A stretch of 37,558 nucleotides of DNA from Chloroflexota bacterium (GTDB lineage: Bacteria > Chloroflexota > Anaerolineae > J102). Where the stretch lies: positions 1 to 37,558 of the forward strand of contig JAKOVD010000186.1 of assembly GCA_029782215.1 (NCBI GenBank). The letters run 5' to 3'. A program made the position numbers and the translations under genes. Under the pieces are notes generated by a model. The model saw only the letters and a list, made by a program, of their open reading frames with translations. It searched no databases and was not told the DNA's origin. Position 1 is the stretch's first letter. Every line of letters begins with the position of its first letter. Positions 16,342 through 24,776 of the stretch are shown one piece after another.

Positions 16342-17373
16342 ATGATCGTTTGTCCGAGGTTGCCTGTGCGCCGGTTTGCCCTTTTGCTTGTCGCCGCAGC
16401 CGCCGTGATCCTTGTGTCTCAGCCCCTGGCTGGGGCAGAGGCGCCAATGGCGCCGGCCCGTGCCGCCATCACATTCGCCGTCATCGGCGACTACGGCATG
16501 GACAACGCCGCCGAAGGGGCGGTGGCGAGCTTGGTGGCGGGTTGGCGCCCGGATTTCGTGGTGACGACCGGCGACGATTATTACGCCCCGGCGGGTGGGC
16601 AGGGCAGCACCCGCTACGACGAGTCGACGGGGGCCTACTACTGCACCTTTCTCAAGGACGCTGTGACCGGCGGCAGCCGCTGCGGGGCGGGGCAGGCAGA
16701 CGCCAATCGTTTCTTCCCGGTCCCCGGCAACCATGACTGGAGCGACGCCGGCCCCTGGAGCTGGTCCACCTACACCGGCTACTTCACGCTGCCGGGCGCC
16801 GGCATCGTGAGCAGCGGCAGCTCGGGCAATGAGCGATACTACGACTTCGTGAAGGGGCCGGTGCATTTCTTTATGGTAAACAGCAACACGAACGAGCCCG
16901 ACGGCGCCGCGCTCGGTTCGAAGCAGGCCCATTGGCTGCAGCGCCAGCTTGCCGCTTCCACCTCGCCCTGGAACGTCGTGGTCCTGCACCACCCGCCCTT
17001 TTCGTCGGGGGCCAGGCATGGATCGTCGCCGTGGGTGCAGTGGCCGTTCGCGACCTGGGGCGCCGACCTGGTGCTAAGCGGCCACGAGCACAACTATGAG
17101 CGCCTTGCCCGCAGCGAAATCACGTATGTGGTCAACGGCCTGGGGGGCGGCGCGCGCTACGGCTTTGGCGAGCCTGTGCCCGGCAGCCTGGTCCGCTATG
17201 ACGCCAACTGGGGGGCGATGCGCGTGACGGCCACGGCAAAGGCCATGCACGTGGAGTTCCGGTCGGTGGGGGGCAACGACCGGCAGGGGGTCGTCCAGGA
17301 CCGCTTTGACCTCGTCAAGACGCCGCCGGTGTGCCCGGCGCCGCCGGCCCGCGACGGGCGTGAGACGCCGTGA
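16342..17373 (+). CDS. Secreted metallophosphoesterase (acid-phosphatase-like)
   Basis: A 343-residue protein with an N-terminal signal peptide (RRFALLLVAAAAVILVSQPLAGA). ATG 16342 is given; GTG 16366 with GAGG upstream is an equally good start and would place the signal peptide at the very N-terminus. Any start before 16326 would fall in the tRNA or terminator. Calcineurin-type motifs are in order: GDYG, TGDDYY, PGNHDW, VVLHHPPF and SGHEHNYER, which supply the two-metal site. It resembles purple acid phosphatase-like proteins in the layout of the last two motifs. It would hydrolyse phosphate esters outside the cytoplasm. The substrate is unknown. Confidence 0.88.
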   Translation: MIVCPRLPVRRFALLLVAAAAVILVSQPLAGAEAPMAPARAAITFAVIGDYGMDNAAEGAVASLVAGWRPDFVVTTGDDYYAPAGGQGSTRYDESTGAYYCTFLKDAVTGGSRCGAGQADANRFFPVPGNHDWSDAGPWSWSTYTGYFTLPGAGIVSSGSSGNERYYDFVKGPVHFFMVNSNTNEPDGAALGSKQAHWLQRQLAASTSPWNVVVLHHPPFSSGARHGSSPWVQWPFATWGADLVLSGHEHNYERLARSEITYVVNGLGGGARYGFGEPVPGSLVRYDANWGAMRVTATAKAMHVEFRSVGGNDRQGVVQDRFDLVKTPPVCPAPPARDGRETP

Positions 17374-17470
17374 CGGGCCGGCACCCTTGTGCGGCGCGCC
17401 CCTGCCATAGGCTCATTGCCGCAGCGTTGGTGTACTATAGGACTCATTCCCGAAGCAAGGCAGACTCATC

Positions 17471-17875
17471 ATGACCAAACCGACCGTTCCCCAGAACTAT
17501 CTCGACCTGGTGCAGAGCAAACGCGCTTTCGCCCATCTTGCCACCCTGATGCCTGACGGCAGCCCGCAGGTCACGCCCGTGTGGTTTGACTACGACGGCG
17601 AGCATTTCATCGTCAACAGCGCCCGCGGGCGGCTGAAGGACAAGAACATGCGCCGCGATGGCCGTGTGGCGCTGGAAATCATGGACCCCGACGATGGGTA
17701 CCGGTATCTGGAGGTGCGCGGCACTGTCGTCGACATCACCGAAGAGGGCGCCGACGCCAGCATCGACCGGCTGGCCCACAAGTACCTGGGCGTCGACTCC
17801 TACCCGAACCGCAGGGCGGATGAACAGCGGGTGATCTACAAGATCGCGCCCACCAAGATCAAAGGCAACCGCTAG
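17471..17875 (+). CDS. PPOX-class (pyridoxamine-phosphate-oxidase-fold) protein
   Basis: A 134-residue split-barrel protein. The opening FAHLATLMPDGSPQVTPVWFDYDGEHFIVNSARGRLKDKNMRRDG can be split into the usual FMN/F420 fold blocks: strand LATLMPDG, SPQVTPVWFD, then the R-x-K-x-x-N segment that contacts phosphate of the cofactor. The pattern is close to the Rv1155-type F420-dependent group (TIGR03618-like). It may reduce or oxidise a small molecule using F420 or FMN; which cofactor cannot be told from the sequence alone. AAGG lies upstream of the start. It appears to be a single-gene unit. Confidence 0.85.
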   Translation: MTKPTVPQNYLDLVQSKRAFAHLATLMPDGSPQVTPVWFDYDGEHFIVNSARGRLKDKNMRRDGRVALEIMDPDDGYRYLEVRGTVVDITEEGADASIDRLAHKYLGVDSYPNRRADEQRVIYKIAPTKIKGNR

Positions 17876-17975
17876 GCGGCTTGCCGGCTGCCCGGCGCCA
17901 CTATGGCTGGCAGCGCCTCCCCTCCAAACGGTAGGCGGCGCCGGCCATCCATGCCCACGAGTGCAAGGAGATCCA

Positions 17976-18422
17976 ATGAGGAATCGACCTACCGGCATCA
18001 CGCTGATCGCGATCGTCTATCTGATCCTGGGCGTTCTGTCTCTGCTGTGGAGCAGCCTGGTCTTCGGGATCGGCGGCCTCGGCGCCCTCATCGGCGGCTT
18101 GTTCGGAGGCGCGCCTGCCGTGGTCGCCGGCGTGTCCGGCGCCTGGGCCGGCCTGCTCGGCGTGGTGACGGCCATCGTGCAGATCGCAGTCGGCATTGGC
18201 CTGCTGCGCCTGCGCCGCTGGGCCTGGTACCTGGCGCTCGTCGCTGTGGTCCTGACCGTCATCCAGGGCGTGGTCGGCGTCTTCGGCGGGGGGCTCTTTG
18301 CCTTTGTGTGCGGCTGCTTCGGCCTGCTCCTCCCCCTTGCCATCCTGGTCTACCTGCTGCGCCCCGGCGTCCGCCAGGCCTTCGGCTTCGAGTCGACGGC
18401 CATTGTCCCCAGCGGCCGCTAG
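17976..18422 (+). CDS. Small integral membrane protein
   Basis: A 148-residue protein with about four hydrophobic segments: residues 8-30, a Gly/Ala-rich pair from about 33 to 75, then 85-108 and 110-130. Start ATG 17976 has AAGGAG five bases upstream, better than the GTG at 17961, which overlaps that site. The arrangement, starting with 'RPTGITLIAIVYLILGVLSLL', resembles small four-helix bacterial membrane proteins of unknown function. I cannot give a specific function. Confidence 0.75.
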   Translation: MRNRPTGITLIAIVYLILGVLSLLWSSLVFGIGGLGALIGGLFGGAPAVVAGVSGAWAGLLGVVTAIVQIAVGIGLLRLRRWAWYLALVAVVLTVIQGVVGVFGGGLFAFVCGCFGLLLPLAILVYLLRPGVRQAFGFESTAIVPSGR

Positions 18423-18455
18423 GCTGCCCGCGTCAGGGTTGCCCTCCCGGTCTGG

Positions 18456-19349
18456 TTACCCTACCGCCAGCGCCTGCTGGCGGCGCCGCGTGGCGTAGCC
18501 TTCGATCGTGTAGAACGCCAGCGCCACCCAGATGATGGTGAAGCCCACGACCCGGACATGGGTCAGGGCTTCGCCGTAGACGAAGACCGCCAGGAGGAAC
18601 TGCAGCGTGGGCGCGATGTACTGCAGAATGCCCAGGGCGCTCAGCGGCACGCGCTGGGCGCCGTAGGCGAAAAGCAGCAGGGGAACGGCGGTGACGATCC
18701 CCGCGCCCAACAGGAGCAGGTTGGTGGTCAGGTCGCGATGGCCGAGCGCCCCCGCCCCGGTGGCCTCCATATAGAACAGGTAGGCGACGGCAGGAATGAG
18801 CAGCACGAACATCTCGACGGTCAGGCCGTCCAGCGACCCCAGCGGCGAGGTCTTGCGCAGCAGCCCGTAGAACCCGAAGGTCAGGGCCAGCGCCAGCGAG
18901 ATCCAGAGCGCGCCCCCGGCATTGAGGGTGAGGTAGCCGACACCGATGGCGGCGATGGCGATGGCCAGCCACTGGCCGGGGCGCAGGTGCTCGTGCAGGA
19001 CCAGCAAGCCGAGCAGGATGCTGACGAGGGGCGTGATGAAGTAGCCAAGGCTGGATTCGACGATATGTCCGGAGTTGTTGGCCCAGATATAGACCAGCCA
19101 GTTGGCGCTGAGCAGCAGGGCGGTGAGCACGGACACGCGCAGCATGGCGGGACGCCGGCGCGCCTGCCAGAGCCAGTCCCAGTTGCGGCGCACGGCCAGC
19201 AGCACCAGGACCACGACGAGCGACCACACGACACGGTGGCTGAGGATCTCCAGCGGCGGGACGGTGTGCAAGCCTCGCCAGAACACCGGCAGCACACCCC
19301 AGGCCACGTAGGCGAGGCCGGCAGCCAGGATGCCGTTTCTTGAATTCAA
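18456..19349 (-). CDS. rarD: EamA-family transporter RarD
   Basis: A 297-residue, ten-helix drug/metabolite transporter. The RarD subgroup pattern is clear: N-terminal GLAYVAWGVLPVFWRGL, then EILSHRVVWSL, ANWLVYIWANNSGHIVESSLGYFI (split here) and PLVSILLG, and near the end LGILQYIAPTLQFLLAVFVYGE. It is in the inner membrane; the physiological substrate of RarD proteins is not settled. It is on the - strand and convergent with the small membrane protein gene, 33 bp apart. Confidence 0.9.
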   Translation of the reverse strand: MNSRNGILAAGLAYVAWGVLPVFWRGLHTVPPLEILSHRVVWSLVVVLVLLAVRRNWDWLWQARRRPAMLRVSVLTALLLSANWLVYIWANNSGHIVESSLGYFITPLVSILLGLLVLHEHLRPGQWLAIAIAAIGVGYLTLNAGGALWISLALALTFGFYGLLRKTSPLGSLDGLTVEMFVLLIPAVAYLFYMEATGAGALGHRDLTTNLLLLGAGIVTAVPLLLFAYGAQRVPLSALGILQYIAPTLQFLLAVFVYGEALTHVRVVGFTIIWVALAFYTIEGYATRRRQQALAVG

Positions 19350-19461
19350 GGCAGCTTCTCCATCACTGGGGTGGTTGAGGGCAGGGAAAGGCGACGTCCC
19401 ATGTTAGCGGCGTCACGGCCCGGATCGGAAACAGGACGGCGCACCGGGAGGCGAGGCGGCG

Positions 19462-19950
19462 TCACGGCTCCAGTTGGCCGAGCAGGGCGCGGCCGTCGCG
19501 GTAGGGGTCCAGGAATCCGGCCAGGAGGGCGTGCAGCTCCTGCCGGGAGAGCTCACCTCCACGGCACATCTCCAGGTTCTGCCGCAGGCCGGCGATCTGG
19601 TGGCGCACGGCCACGGGGAGATACTCTTCCTCGTTGAGCAGCCGCAGGCCCATGATGACGTGCTCGGCGGAGGCCGCACCGGCCTCGAGGACGACGCCGG
19701 CGCGCGCCAGCACCAATCTCAAGGGAAGGTCGTGGTCAGGCTCGCCCTGGAACCCGCGCAGGAGCCAGATGAGCTCACTGTAGGAGCGCCTGCTTGCGAG
19801 CGCCAGCTCGATGACCCGGTCGTCAGGAACCTCCTCTTCCATGATCCGCCTGTCGGCCCAGGCGATCAGGGTGGGCTTGTCGACCAGGCCTGTGACGAGG
19901 CCCATGCGAAAGTAGTTGAAGATCTGGCGCTTGGAGAGGGGTGTGGACAT
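19462..19950 (-). CDS. Hypothetical helical protein
   Basis: A 162-residue, mostly helical, soluble protein rich in Leu, Arg and Glu. I do not recognise a family. The start at 19950 (MSTPLSKRQIFNYF) is preferred to an upstream one at 20019 because the extension would be translated from a palindromic repeat. There is no clear ribosome-binding site. A possible - strand promoter (TTCGAG at 20002-20007 and TACAAT at 19979-19984, spacing 17) lies within the repeats. It is transcribed divergently from the URO-D gene at 20136. Confidence 0.55.
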   Translation of the reverse strand: MSTPLSKRQIFNYFRMGLVTGLVDKPTLIAWADRRIMEEEVPDDRVIELALASRRSYSELIWLLRGFQGEPDHDLPLRLVLARAGVVLEAGAASAEHVIMGLRLLNEEEYLPVAVRHQIAGLRQNLEMCRGGELSRQELHALLAGFLDPYRDGRALLGQLEP

Positions 19951-19955
19951 GGTAT

Positions 19956-20046
19956 CCGGGTGCATCGCACCCGGGTTGATTGTACACGAAGTGCGATGTA
20001 CCTCGAAGGTGCATCGCACTTTCTCACCCTGAGGGTGCGTCGCACT
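19956..20046. repeat. GTGCGATGCACC-type palindromes, three units
   Basis: Unit 1: CCGGGTGC (19956-19963) with GCACCCGG (19967-19974). Unit 2: AAGTGCGATGTACCT (19989-20003) with AGGTGCATCGCACTT (20007-20021), two 15-base arms with one mismatch around a 3-base loop. Unit 3: CACCC-TGA-GGGTG followed by GTGCGTCGCACTTC. They share the GTGCGATGCACC theme, also seen at 21261. The region separates two divergent genes. Confidence 0.75.
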
Positions 20047-20135
20047 TCGGCACTTCAGGTATACTTTTCGGAGCCGTGCCTGTGCGACTGCCGGACGCCG
20101 GCCTGCACCCCATTGCCCGATCCAGGAAGGAAGCC

Positions 20136-21245
20136 ATGAAACACCGCGACCGCATCATAGCCGCCCTGAACCATGAAGAGCCCGACCGCTGCCCTATGCA
20201 GGTCAGCTTCACGCCGGAATTCGCCGAGCGGCTGCGCGCCGATATGGCCATGAACGACAGGACCCTCAACGTTTCACGCAGCGGTCACAACCCGCACGGC
20301 GGCGGCAATACCTACGAGCTCGAGCGCGCCCTGGGCGAGGACATGCTGCAGACGTCGGTCGGCTGGGCGAACAGCTACTACCAGGGCGACGACGTCTACA
20401 CGGATGAGTGGGGTGTGACCTGGCGGAATGTGCCCTATGAGACCGACTTCGGCACCGGCCACTACACGGAAATGGCGGTGCATCCCCTGGCCGCGGATGG
20501 CGCCATCTCGCAGTACCACGCCCCCGACCCCAACCGTCCCGGCCTGTATGCCGACGCCCGCTGGACGCTCGACCAGTTCCAGGATGAGTACTGGATCGTC
20601 GGCGTCACCGTGACCACCATCTGGGAGACGGCGTGGGCGCTGCGGGGCTATACGCAGATGCTGACCGACCTCTGGGACAATCCCGACCTGGCCAATGCGA
20701 TCCTGGAGATCCCCTACCAGTACCACCTGACGGCGGCGAAGCGGCTGGTGGAGATGGGGGTGGACATGATCTGGATCGGCGATGACGTGGGCACCCAGCG
20801 GGGGATGCTGATGTCTCCTGCCCATTGGCGGCAGTTCCTCAAGCCGCGGATGGCGAACTTCATCGGGTCGCTCAAGGGCATCAACCCGAAGGTCAAGGTC
20901 GCCTATCACTCCGACGGCAACATTCTGCCGATCGTCCCTGAACTGGTGGAGATCGGCCTCGACATCCTGAATCCGATCCAGCCGCTGTGCATGGACCCGG
21001 CAGAGCTGAAGCGGCAGTTCGGGGACAGGCTGTGCTTCTGGGGGAGCATCGACGAGCAGCAGACGCTGCCTTTCGGCACCCCGCAGGACGTGCGCAACGA
21101 GGTGCTGACGCGCCTGCGCACCATCGGCAAGGGCGGCGGCCTGATCATGGGACCGACCCATCACGTCCAGCTCGATACGCCGCTGGAGAACTTCTGGGCG
21201 ATGGTGGAGACAATCACGGAGACGCCATACGCGTTGCTGCGGTAG
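20136..21245 (+). CDS. URO-D-family protein 3 (methyltransferase-like)
   Basis: A 369-residue URO-D-superfamily protein starting MKHRDRIIAALNHEEPDRCP, with AGGAAGG just upstream; a longer frame reaching into the palindromes is not credible. Motifs include IWIGDDVGTQRGMLMSP, HSDG (His258, Asp260) and the C-terminal GKGGGLIMGPTHHVQLDTP. Like the other two paralogues it lacks HemE's N-terminal arginine motif and the His-x-Cys zinc site of MtaA. It is a lone gene, not linked to the sugar cluster 9 kb upstream. A -10-like TATACT is at 20060-20065 without a good -35. Confidence 0.83.
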   Translation: MKHRDRIIAALNHEEPDRCPMQVSFTPEFAERLRADMAMNDRTLNVSRSGHNPHGGGNTYELERALGEDMLQTSVGWANSYYQGDDVYTDEWGVTWRNVPYETDFGTGHYTEMAVHPLAADGAISQYHAPDPNRPGLYADARWTLDQFQDEYWIVGVTVTTIWETAWALRGYTQMLTDLWDNPDLANAILEIPYQYHLTAAKRLVEMGVDMIWIGDDVGTQRGMLMSPAHWRQFLKPRMANFIGSLKGINPKVKVAYHSDGNILPIVPELVEIGLDILNPIQPLCMDPAELKRQFGDRLCFWGSIDEQQTLPFGTPQDVRNEVLTRLRTIGKGGGLIMGPTHHVQLDTPLENFWAMVETITETPYALLR

Positions 21246-21260
21246 GGCGAGGGATCAGAG

Positions 21261-21285
21261 GCGACGCACCTCCAAGGTGCGTCGC
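21261..21285. repeat. GCGACGCACCT palindrome downstream of URO-D 3
   Basis: A perfect 11-bp stem, GCGACGCACCT (21261-21271) with AGGTGCGTCGC (21275-21285), loop CCA. It starts 16 bases after the stop codon and belongs to the same family as the units at 19956-20046. It lacks a T-run, but could protect the mRNA 3' end. Confidence 0.7.
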
Positions 21286-21392
21286 AGCGATATCCAGGGT
21301 GCGCAGCATTTGAGGTTTCCGGTCTCGCGGCTGCCTGCGCTACAATTTCCGTTCATTCATCAAGCTTTCTGTTCTTTACCGAGGTTATTCCC

Positions 21393-23156
21393 ATGCGAAT
21401 GAGCGTCCTTTTCGGCCAGACGCTGCGCGAGGCGCCGGCGGATGCCGAGCTGACCAGTCACAAGCTGCTGGTGCGCGCCGGCTTCGTCCGCCAGCTTGGC
21501 GCCGGCATTTTCTCGGCCCTGCCCCTGGCCAAGCGCAGCATCACCAAGATCGAGAACATCATGCGGGAGGAGATGAACGCCATCGGCGGTCAGGAGATGA
21601 CGATGCCCGTGGTGCATCCCGCCGAGATCTGGAAGGAGTCGCAGCGCTGGTACCAGATCGGCTCCGAGATGGGACGGTTCAAGGATGCAGGGGGCCGCGA
21701 CATGGTGTTGGCCATGACGCACGAGGAGGTGGTGGGCGACCTGGTGCGCAATATCATCCAGTCGTACCGCCAGCTTCCGGCCATGATCTACCACATCCAG
21801 ACCAAGTGGCGCGATGAGCTGCGCACGCGCGGCGGCCTGATTCGCGTGCGCGAGTTTACGATGAAGGACAGCTACAGCCTGGACGCCGACTGGGAGGGGC
21901 TTGACACCCAGTACCGGGCGCACTACCAGGCCTACTTCAACATCTTCAACCGCTGCGGGCTGCCGACGATTGCGGTGAAGTCCGACGTGGGTATGATGGG
22001 CGGCAAGATGGCGCACGAGTTCATGTACCTGTCGCCGATCGGGGAGGACACCCTGGTGCTGTGCGACCAGTGCGGCTACACGGCCAACCGGCAGGTGGCC
22101 CGGTTCCGCAAGCCCGCGCCCGTGAGCGAAGCCAGCCTGCCCCTGGAAAAGGTGGCGACGCCGGGGGTGACGACCATCGCCAGCCTAGCCCAGTTCCTGG
22201 GCATTCCTGAGAGCAAGACGGCCAAGGCGGTCTTCCAGGTCGCCACGGTGACGAAGGGCGAAGAGGACGTGCAGGAGTTTGTCTTCGCCGTGGTGCGAGG
22301 CGACATGGAGCTGAACGAAACCAAGCTGGCCAACGCCGTCAAGGCCAAGGCCCTGCGCCCTGCCCATGAAGAAGAGATCCGCGCCATCGGGGCGACGCCG
22401 GGCTACGGCTCACCGGTTGGCATCGCACCCGGCGTGCTGGTCGTCGTGGATGACCTGGTGGCGGCAGCCGCCAACCTGGTGGCCGGGGCCAACGAAGATG
22501 GCTATCATCTCCTGAACACGAATTACGGCCGCGATTACAGGGCCACCCTGATCGCCGACATCGTCTCGGTGCAGGATGGCTACGGCTGTGTCGACTGCGG
22601 TGGTCCCCTGCGAACCTCGCGCGGGGTGGAAGTCGGCAATATCTTCAAGCTGGGCACCCGCTACAGCGATGCGTTGGGCTGCACCTTCCTGGACCGCGAC
22701 GGCAAAGAGAAGCCGGTGATCATGGGGTCCTACGGCATCGGCAGCGGCCGCCTGCTGGCGTGCGTGGCCGAAGAGCACAACGACGAGCACGGACTGATCT
22801 GGCCGATCTCCGTGGCGCCCTTCCATGTCCATCTGGTCATGCTCAAGGGGGGCGAGGAACTGGCGGCCCGGCTGCATGACGAGCTGACCGAGGCGGGGGT
22901 CGAGGTGCTCCTCGACGACCGCCCGGACCTGAGCGCAGGGGTCAAGTTCAACGACGCCGACCTGATCGGCGTGCCCTTGCGTCTGACCGTGGGCGCCCGC
23001 GCCGTCAAAGAAGGGGGCGTGGAGCTGAAGCGCCGCAGCGGCGGCGAGGTCAAGCTGGCCCCGGTCGGCGAGGTGACGGCGATGGTGCTGTCGGAAATGG
23101 CGGCGCTGTATGCCGAGACCGCCAGCCGCGCCGTGACCATGCCCTATTCCGGTTAG
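21393..23156 (+). CDS. proS: Proline--tRNA ligase
   Basis: A 587-residue bacterial-type class II synthetase. Motif 1 region is near SITKIENIMREEMNAIGGQEM, motif 2 contains TKWRDELRTRGGLIRVREFTMKD (split: RDELRTRGGL and REFTMKDSYS), and motif 3 is GSYGIGSGRLLACVAEEHND. Between motifs 2 and 3, about residues 225-385, is the YbaK-like insertion domain that edits mischarged Ala-tRNA(Pro). The C-terminal anticodon-binding domain starts near SVAPFHVHLVML. It charges tRNA(Pro) in the cytoplasm. A -10-like TACAAT is at 21341-21346. I saw no T-box leader. Confidence 0.97.
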   Translation: MRMSVLFGQTLREAPADAELTSHKLLVRAGFVRQLGAGIFSALPLAKRSITKIENIMREEMNAIGGQEMTMPVVHPAEIWKESQRWYQIGSEMGRFKDAGGRDMVLAMTHEEVVGDLVRNIIQSYRQLPAMIYHIQTKWRDELRTRGGLIRVREFTMKDSYSLDADWEGLDTQYRAHYQAYFNIFNRCGLPTIAVKSDVGMMGGKMAHEFMYLSPIGEDTLVLCDQCGYTANRQVARFRKPAPVSEASLPLEKVATPGVTTIASLAQFLGIPESKTAKAVFQVATVTKGEEDVQEFVFAVVRGDMELNETKLANAVKAKALRPAHEEEIRAIGATPGYGSPVGIAPGVLVVVDDLVAAAANLVAGANEDGYHLLNTNYGRDYRATLIADIVSVQDGYGCVDCGGPLRTSRGVEVGNIFKLGTRYSDALGCTFLDRDGKEKPVIMGSYGIGSGRLLACVAEEHNDEHGLIWPISVAPFHVHLVMLKGGEELAARLHDELTEAGVEVLLDDRPDLSAGVKFNDADLIGVPLRLTVGARAVKEGGVELKRRSGGEVKLAPVGEVTAMVLSEMAALYAETASRAVTMPYSG

Positions 23157-23309
23157 CGGCACTGCGCTATCCCTGTCTCGCCGGCATCCTGGGGGGGTGC
23201 AGTGATACCGCGTCCGCCTATCAGCCAGACTCTCTCCTGGCGCGGGCCGGATGGGTGCAGACCCTTGCTGACTGCGGAGCGAGGTGGCCTCACCCCTGCA
23301 ACATCCTGG

Positions 23310-23338
23310 TTGCGTCCATGACCGCAGGATTCTACAAT
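23310..23338 (+). promoter_or_regulatory. Promoter for the DUF433/PIN-like pair
   Basis: TTGCGT (23310-23315) and TACAAT (23333-23338) with 17-base spacing, about 40 bases before the DUF433 start. The -35 is only a partial match. Confidence 0.5.
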
Positions 23339-23378
23339 ACGAGTGTTGGATTCCGCTGAGATGTTCAGGTGAGGTACC

Positions 23379-23696
23379 ATGCTTCAGATTGAGACGCGCT
23401 ATGAGCACATCGTCCTCGATGACCTGGGAGTGCCTGTCATTGCGGCCACCCAAACGAAAGTGATCGAGCTAGTGCTAGACAAGATTGCCTACGGATGGAG
23501 TCCGGAGGAAATGCATGTCCAGCACCCCTACCTTTCGTTGGGTGAGATTCACTCGGCTCTCGCCTATTATTGGGACCACCAGGAGGAACTAGAGCGGGAG
23601 ATACAGCGCCGACTGGAGCTGGTTGAGAGCATGAGGCGGCATAGCGTTGAGCCACCTCTCATCGAGAGGCTGCGGGCTGAAGGGTTGATTCGGTGA
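23379..23696 (+). CDS. DUF433 protein (putative antitoxin)
   Basis: A 105-residue protein whose first 75 residues match the small DUF433 helix-turn-helix-like family: an N-terminal 'hIxxDxxGxPxI' region, here YEHIVLDDLGVPVI, then VIELVLDKIAYGWSPEEMHVQHPYLSLGEIHSALAYY (split at the P-Y-L-S turn). The remaining residues form a charged helix. DUF433 genes often pair with PIN-like toxin genes, as here, and are thought to act as antitoxin and repressor. It overlaps the next gene by four bases (GTGA). Function is inferred from family and pairing. Confidence 0.82.
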   Translation: MLQIETRYEHIVLDDLGVPVIAATQTKVIELVLDKIAYGWSPEEMHVQHPYLSLGEIHSALAYYWDHQEELEREIQRRLELVESMRRHSVEPPLIERLRAEGLIR

Positions 23697-24040
23697 CCAT
23701 CGCGCTCTACATGGACCATCACGTCCCACGTGCCATTACGTCAGGGCTCCGCGTTGCCGGTGTGAACGTGCTGACGGCCTTTGAGGACGGAAGCCACACC
23801 CTGTGCGACGCCGAACTACTGGAGCGGGCGACCCAGTTGGGCAGGGTCCTGTTTACGCGCGATGATGATCTGCTTGCAGAAGCAGCGCTGCGTCAAAGCG
23901 CCGGAATTCCGTTTTCCGGCATCATCTTCGCACACCAATTGCGTGTCTCGATCGGTGTTGCCGTGCGCGATCTGGCATTATTGGCGCTCGCAGGTGAGCC
24001 GCGCGATTTTGCCGACAGAGTCTTCTATCTGCCACTTTGA
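23693..24040 (+). CDS. DUF5615 PIN-like protein (putative toxin)
   Basis: A 115-residue protein starting at GTG 23693, coupled to the DUF433 gene. It has the Mut7-C/PIN-like arrangement of DUF5615: an early acidic residue (YMDHHVPRAI), a middle VLTAFEDG, then RVLFTRDDDLLAEA with the Asp cluster usual for a nuclease centre, and GIIFAHQLRVSIG. By family it could be an RNase toxin held in check by the neighbour. Activity has not been shown for most members. Confidence 0.8.
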   Translation: MTIALYMDHHVPRAITSGLRVAGVNVLTAFEDGSHTLCDAELLERATQLGRVLFTRDDDLLAEAALRQSAGIPFSGIIFAHQLRVSIGVAVRDLALLALAGEPRDFADRVFYLPL

Positions 24041-24160
24041 GAGCGCCAAGACAATGAGAACGCCGTGAAGCGCAACCGTCTCGCAGGCTAGGCCGCATCG
24101 GCTTGGGTATCGCAAGGGCCATGACCCGTATAGAGGAAGCTGAAAAGCGGCTTTGTGGGA

Positions 24161-24203
24161 TGTGACAAATGTCATAGCGCGGTTCGTTTCCAGCCAGCAT
24201 AAT
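24161..24203 (+). promoter_or_regulatory. CRP/FNR-type operator and -10 of ygbA
   Basis: TGTGACAAATGTCATA (24161-24176) contains the inverted half-sites TGAC-AAAT-GTCA, as in operators of NO-sensing CRP/FNR regulators (DNR, HcpR). CATAAT at 24198-24203 serves as -10. With a start near 24210, the site centre is about 41 bases upstream, the class II activator position. There is no good -35, which fits activator dependence. Confidence 0.65.
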
Positions 24204-24251
24204 GCGGGCCATGGAGTTGTTCCTGTCCCCTGCCCATCTTCCGTCCCGACC

Positions 24252-24620
24252 ATGACCATTGCGCTGACCAACACCCATCCTCGCCTGGTGCGTGAAGCAC
24301 GCACGATCGAGAGCATGATCCAGATCTACTGCCACCGCAAGCACGGCACCCGCAAGGGCCTCTGTGCGGAGTGCCAGGAGCTGCTTGACTATGCCATCGT
24401 GCGCCTGAACAAGTGTCCATTTCAGGAAGAGAAGTCGACGTGCGCCAACTGCAAGGTGCACTGTTACCGGCCCGACATGCGGGAGCGCATCCGTGACGTG
24501 ATGCGCTACTCGGGGCCGTTTATGCTCTACCGGCATCCCTATCTTGCCTTCATGCACCTCGTGGTCGACGACAGGCGCGAGGGGAAAGAGCTGCCCGTCC
24601 GGCGGCGAACACCCGAATAG
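24252..24620 (+). CDS. YgbA-family protein (nitrous-oxide-stimulated promoter family)
   Basis: A 122-residue cytoplasmic protein. It resembles E. coli YgbA in order: REARTIESMIQIYCHRKHG, then GLCAECQELLDYAIVRLNKCPF, CANCKVHCYRPDMRERIRDVMRYSGP (as two blocks) and a C-terminal HPYLAF. Seven cysteines in CxxC-like and CxxCxxxC patterns suggest metal or Fe-S binding. YgbA genes are widely tied to nitric-oxide stress regulons, in line with the operator upstream. Start 24252 is the first in-frame start after the predicted transcription start; earlier ones would lie within the promoter. Its exact biochemical role is unknown. Confidence 0.85.
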   Translation: MTIALTNTHPRLVREARTIESMIQIYCHRKHGTRKGLCAECQELLDYAIVRLNKCPFQEEKSTCANCKVHCYRPDMRERIRDVMRYSGPFMLYRHPYLAFMHLVVDDRREGKELPVRRRTPE

Positions 24621-24640
24621 CATCCACGCGGTGGGAGAAT

Positions 24641-24677
24641 GCGCGGCGCCGTCGGCATGCCGATGGCGCCGCGCTTT
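24641..24677 (+). terminator. Terminator-like hairpin after ygbA
   Basis: GCGCGGCGCC (24641-24650) pairs perfectly with GGCGCCGCGC (24665-24674), extended inward by TCGG/CCGA, and is followed by TTT. It begins 20 bases after the ygbA stop. Confidence 0.65.
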
Positions 24678-24776
24678 GTGGGGATTTGCCAAGCGGCGCT
24701 TCTCGCCTTATGCTTGGCCTGGCTGCCTGAGGTGCGCAGGCAGATGAGTGCATACGCTGATACAAGGTTCCGCCCG

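Noticed and set aside
21246..21392. T-box riboswitch in front of proS
   Set aside because: The leader is too short after the palindrome, and I see neither the conserved T-box sequence nor a terminator/antiterminator pair.
24639..24776. Longer N-terminus for the O-antigen-ligase-like protein
   Set aside because: The extension is encoded by the terminator hairpin after ygbA and lacks a ribosome-binding site.
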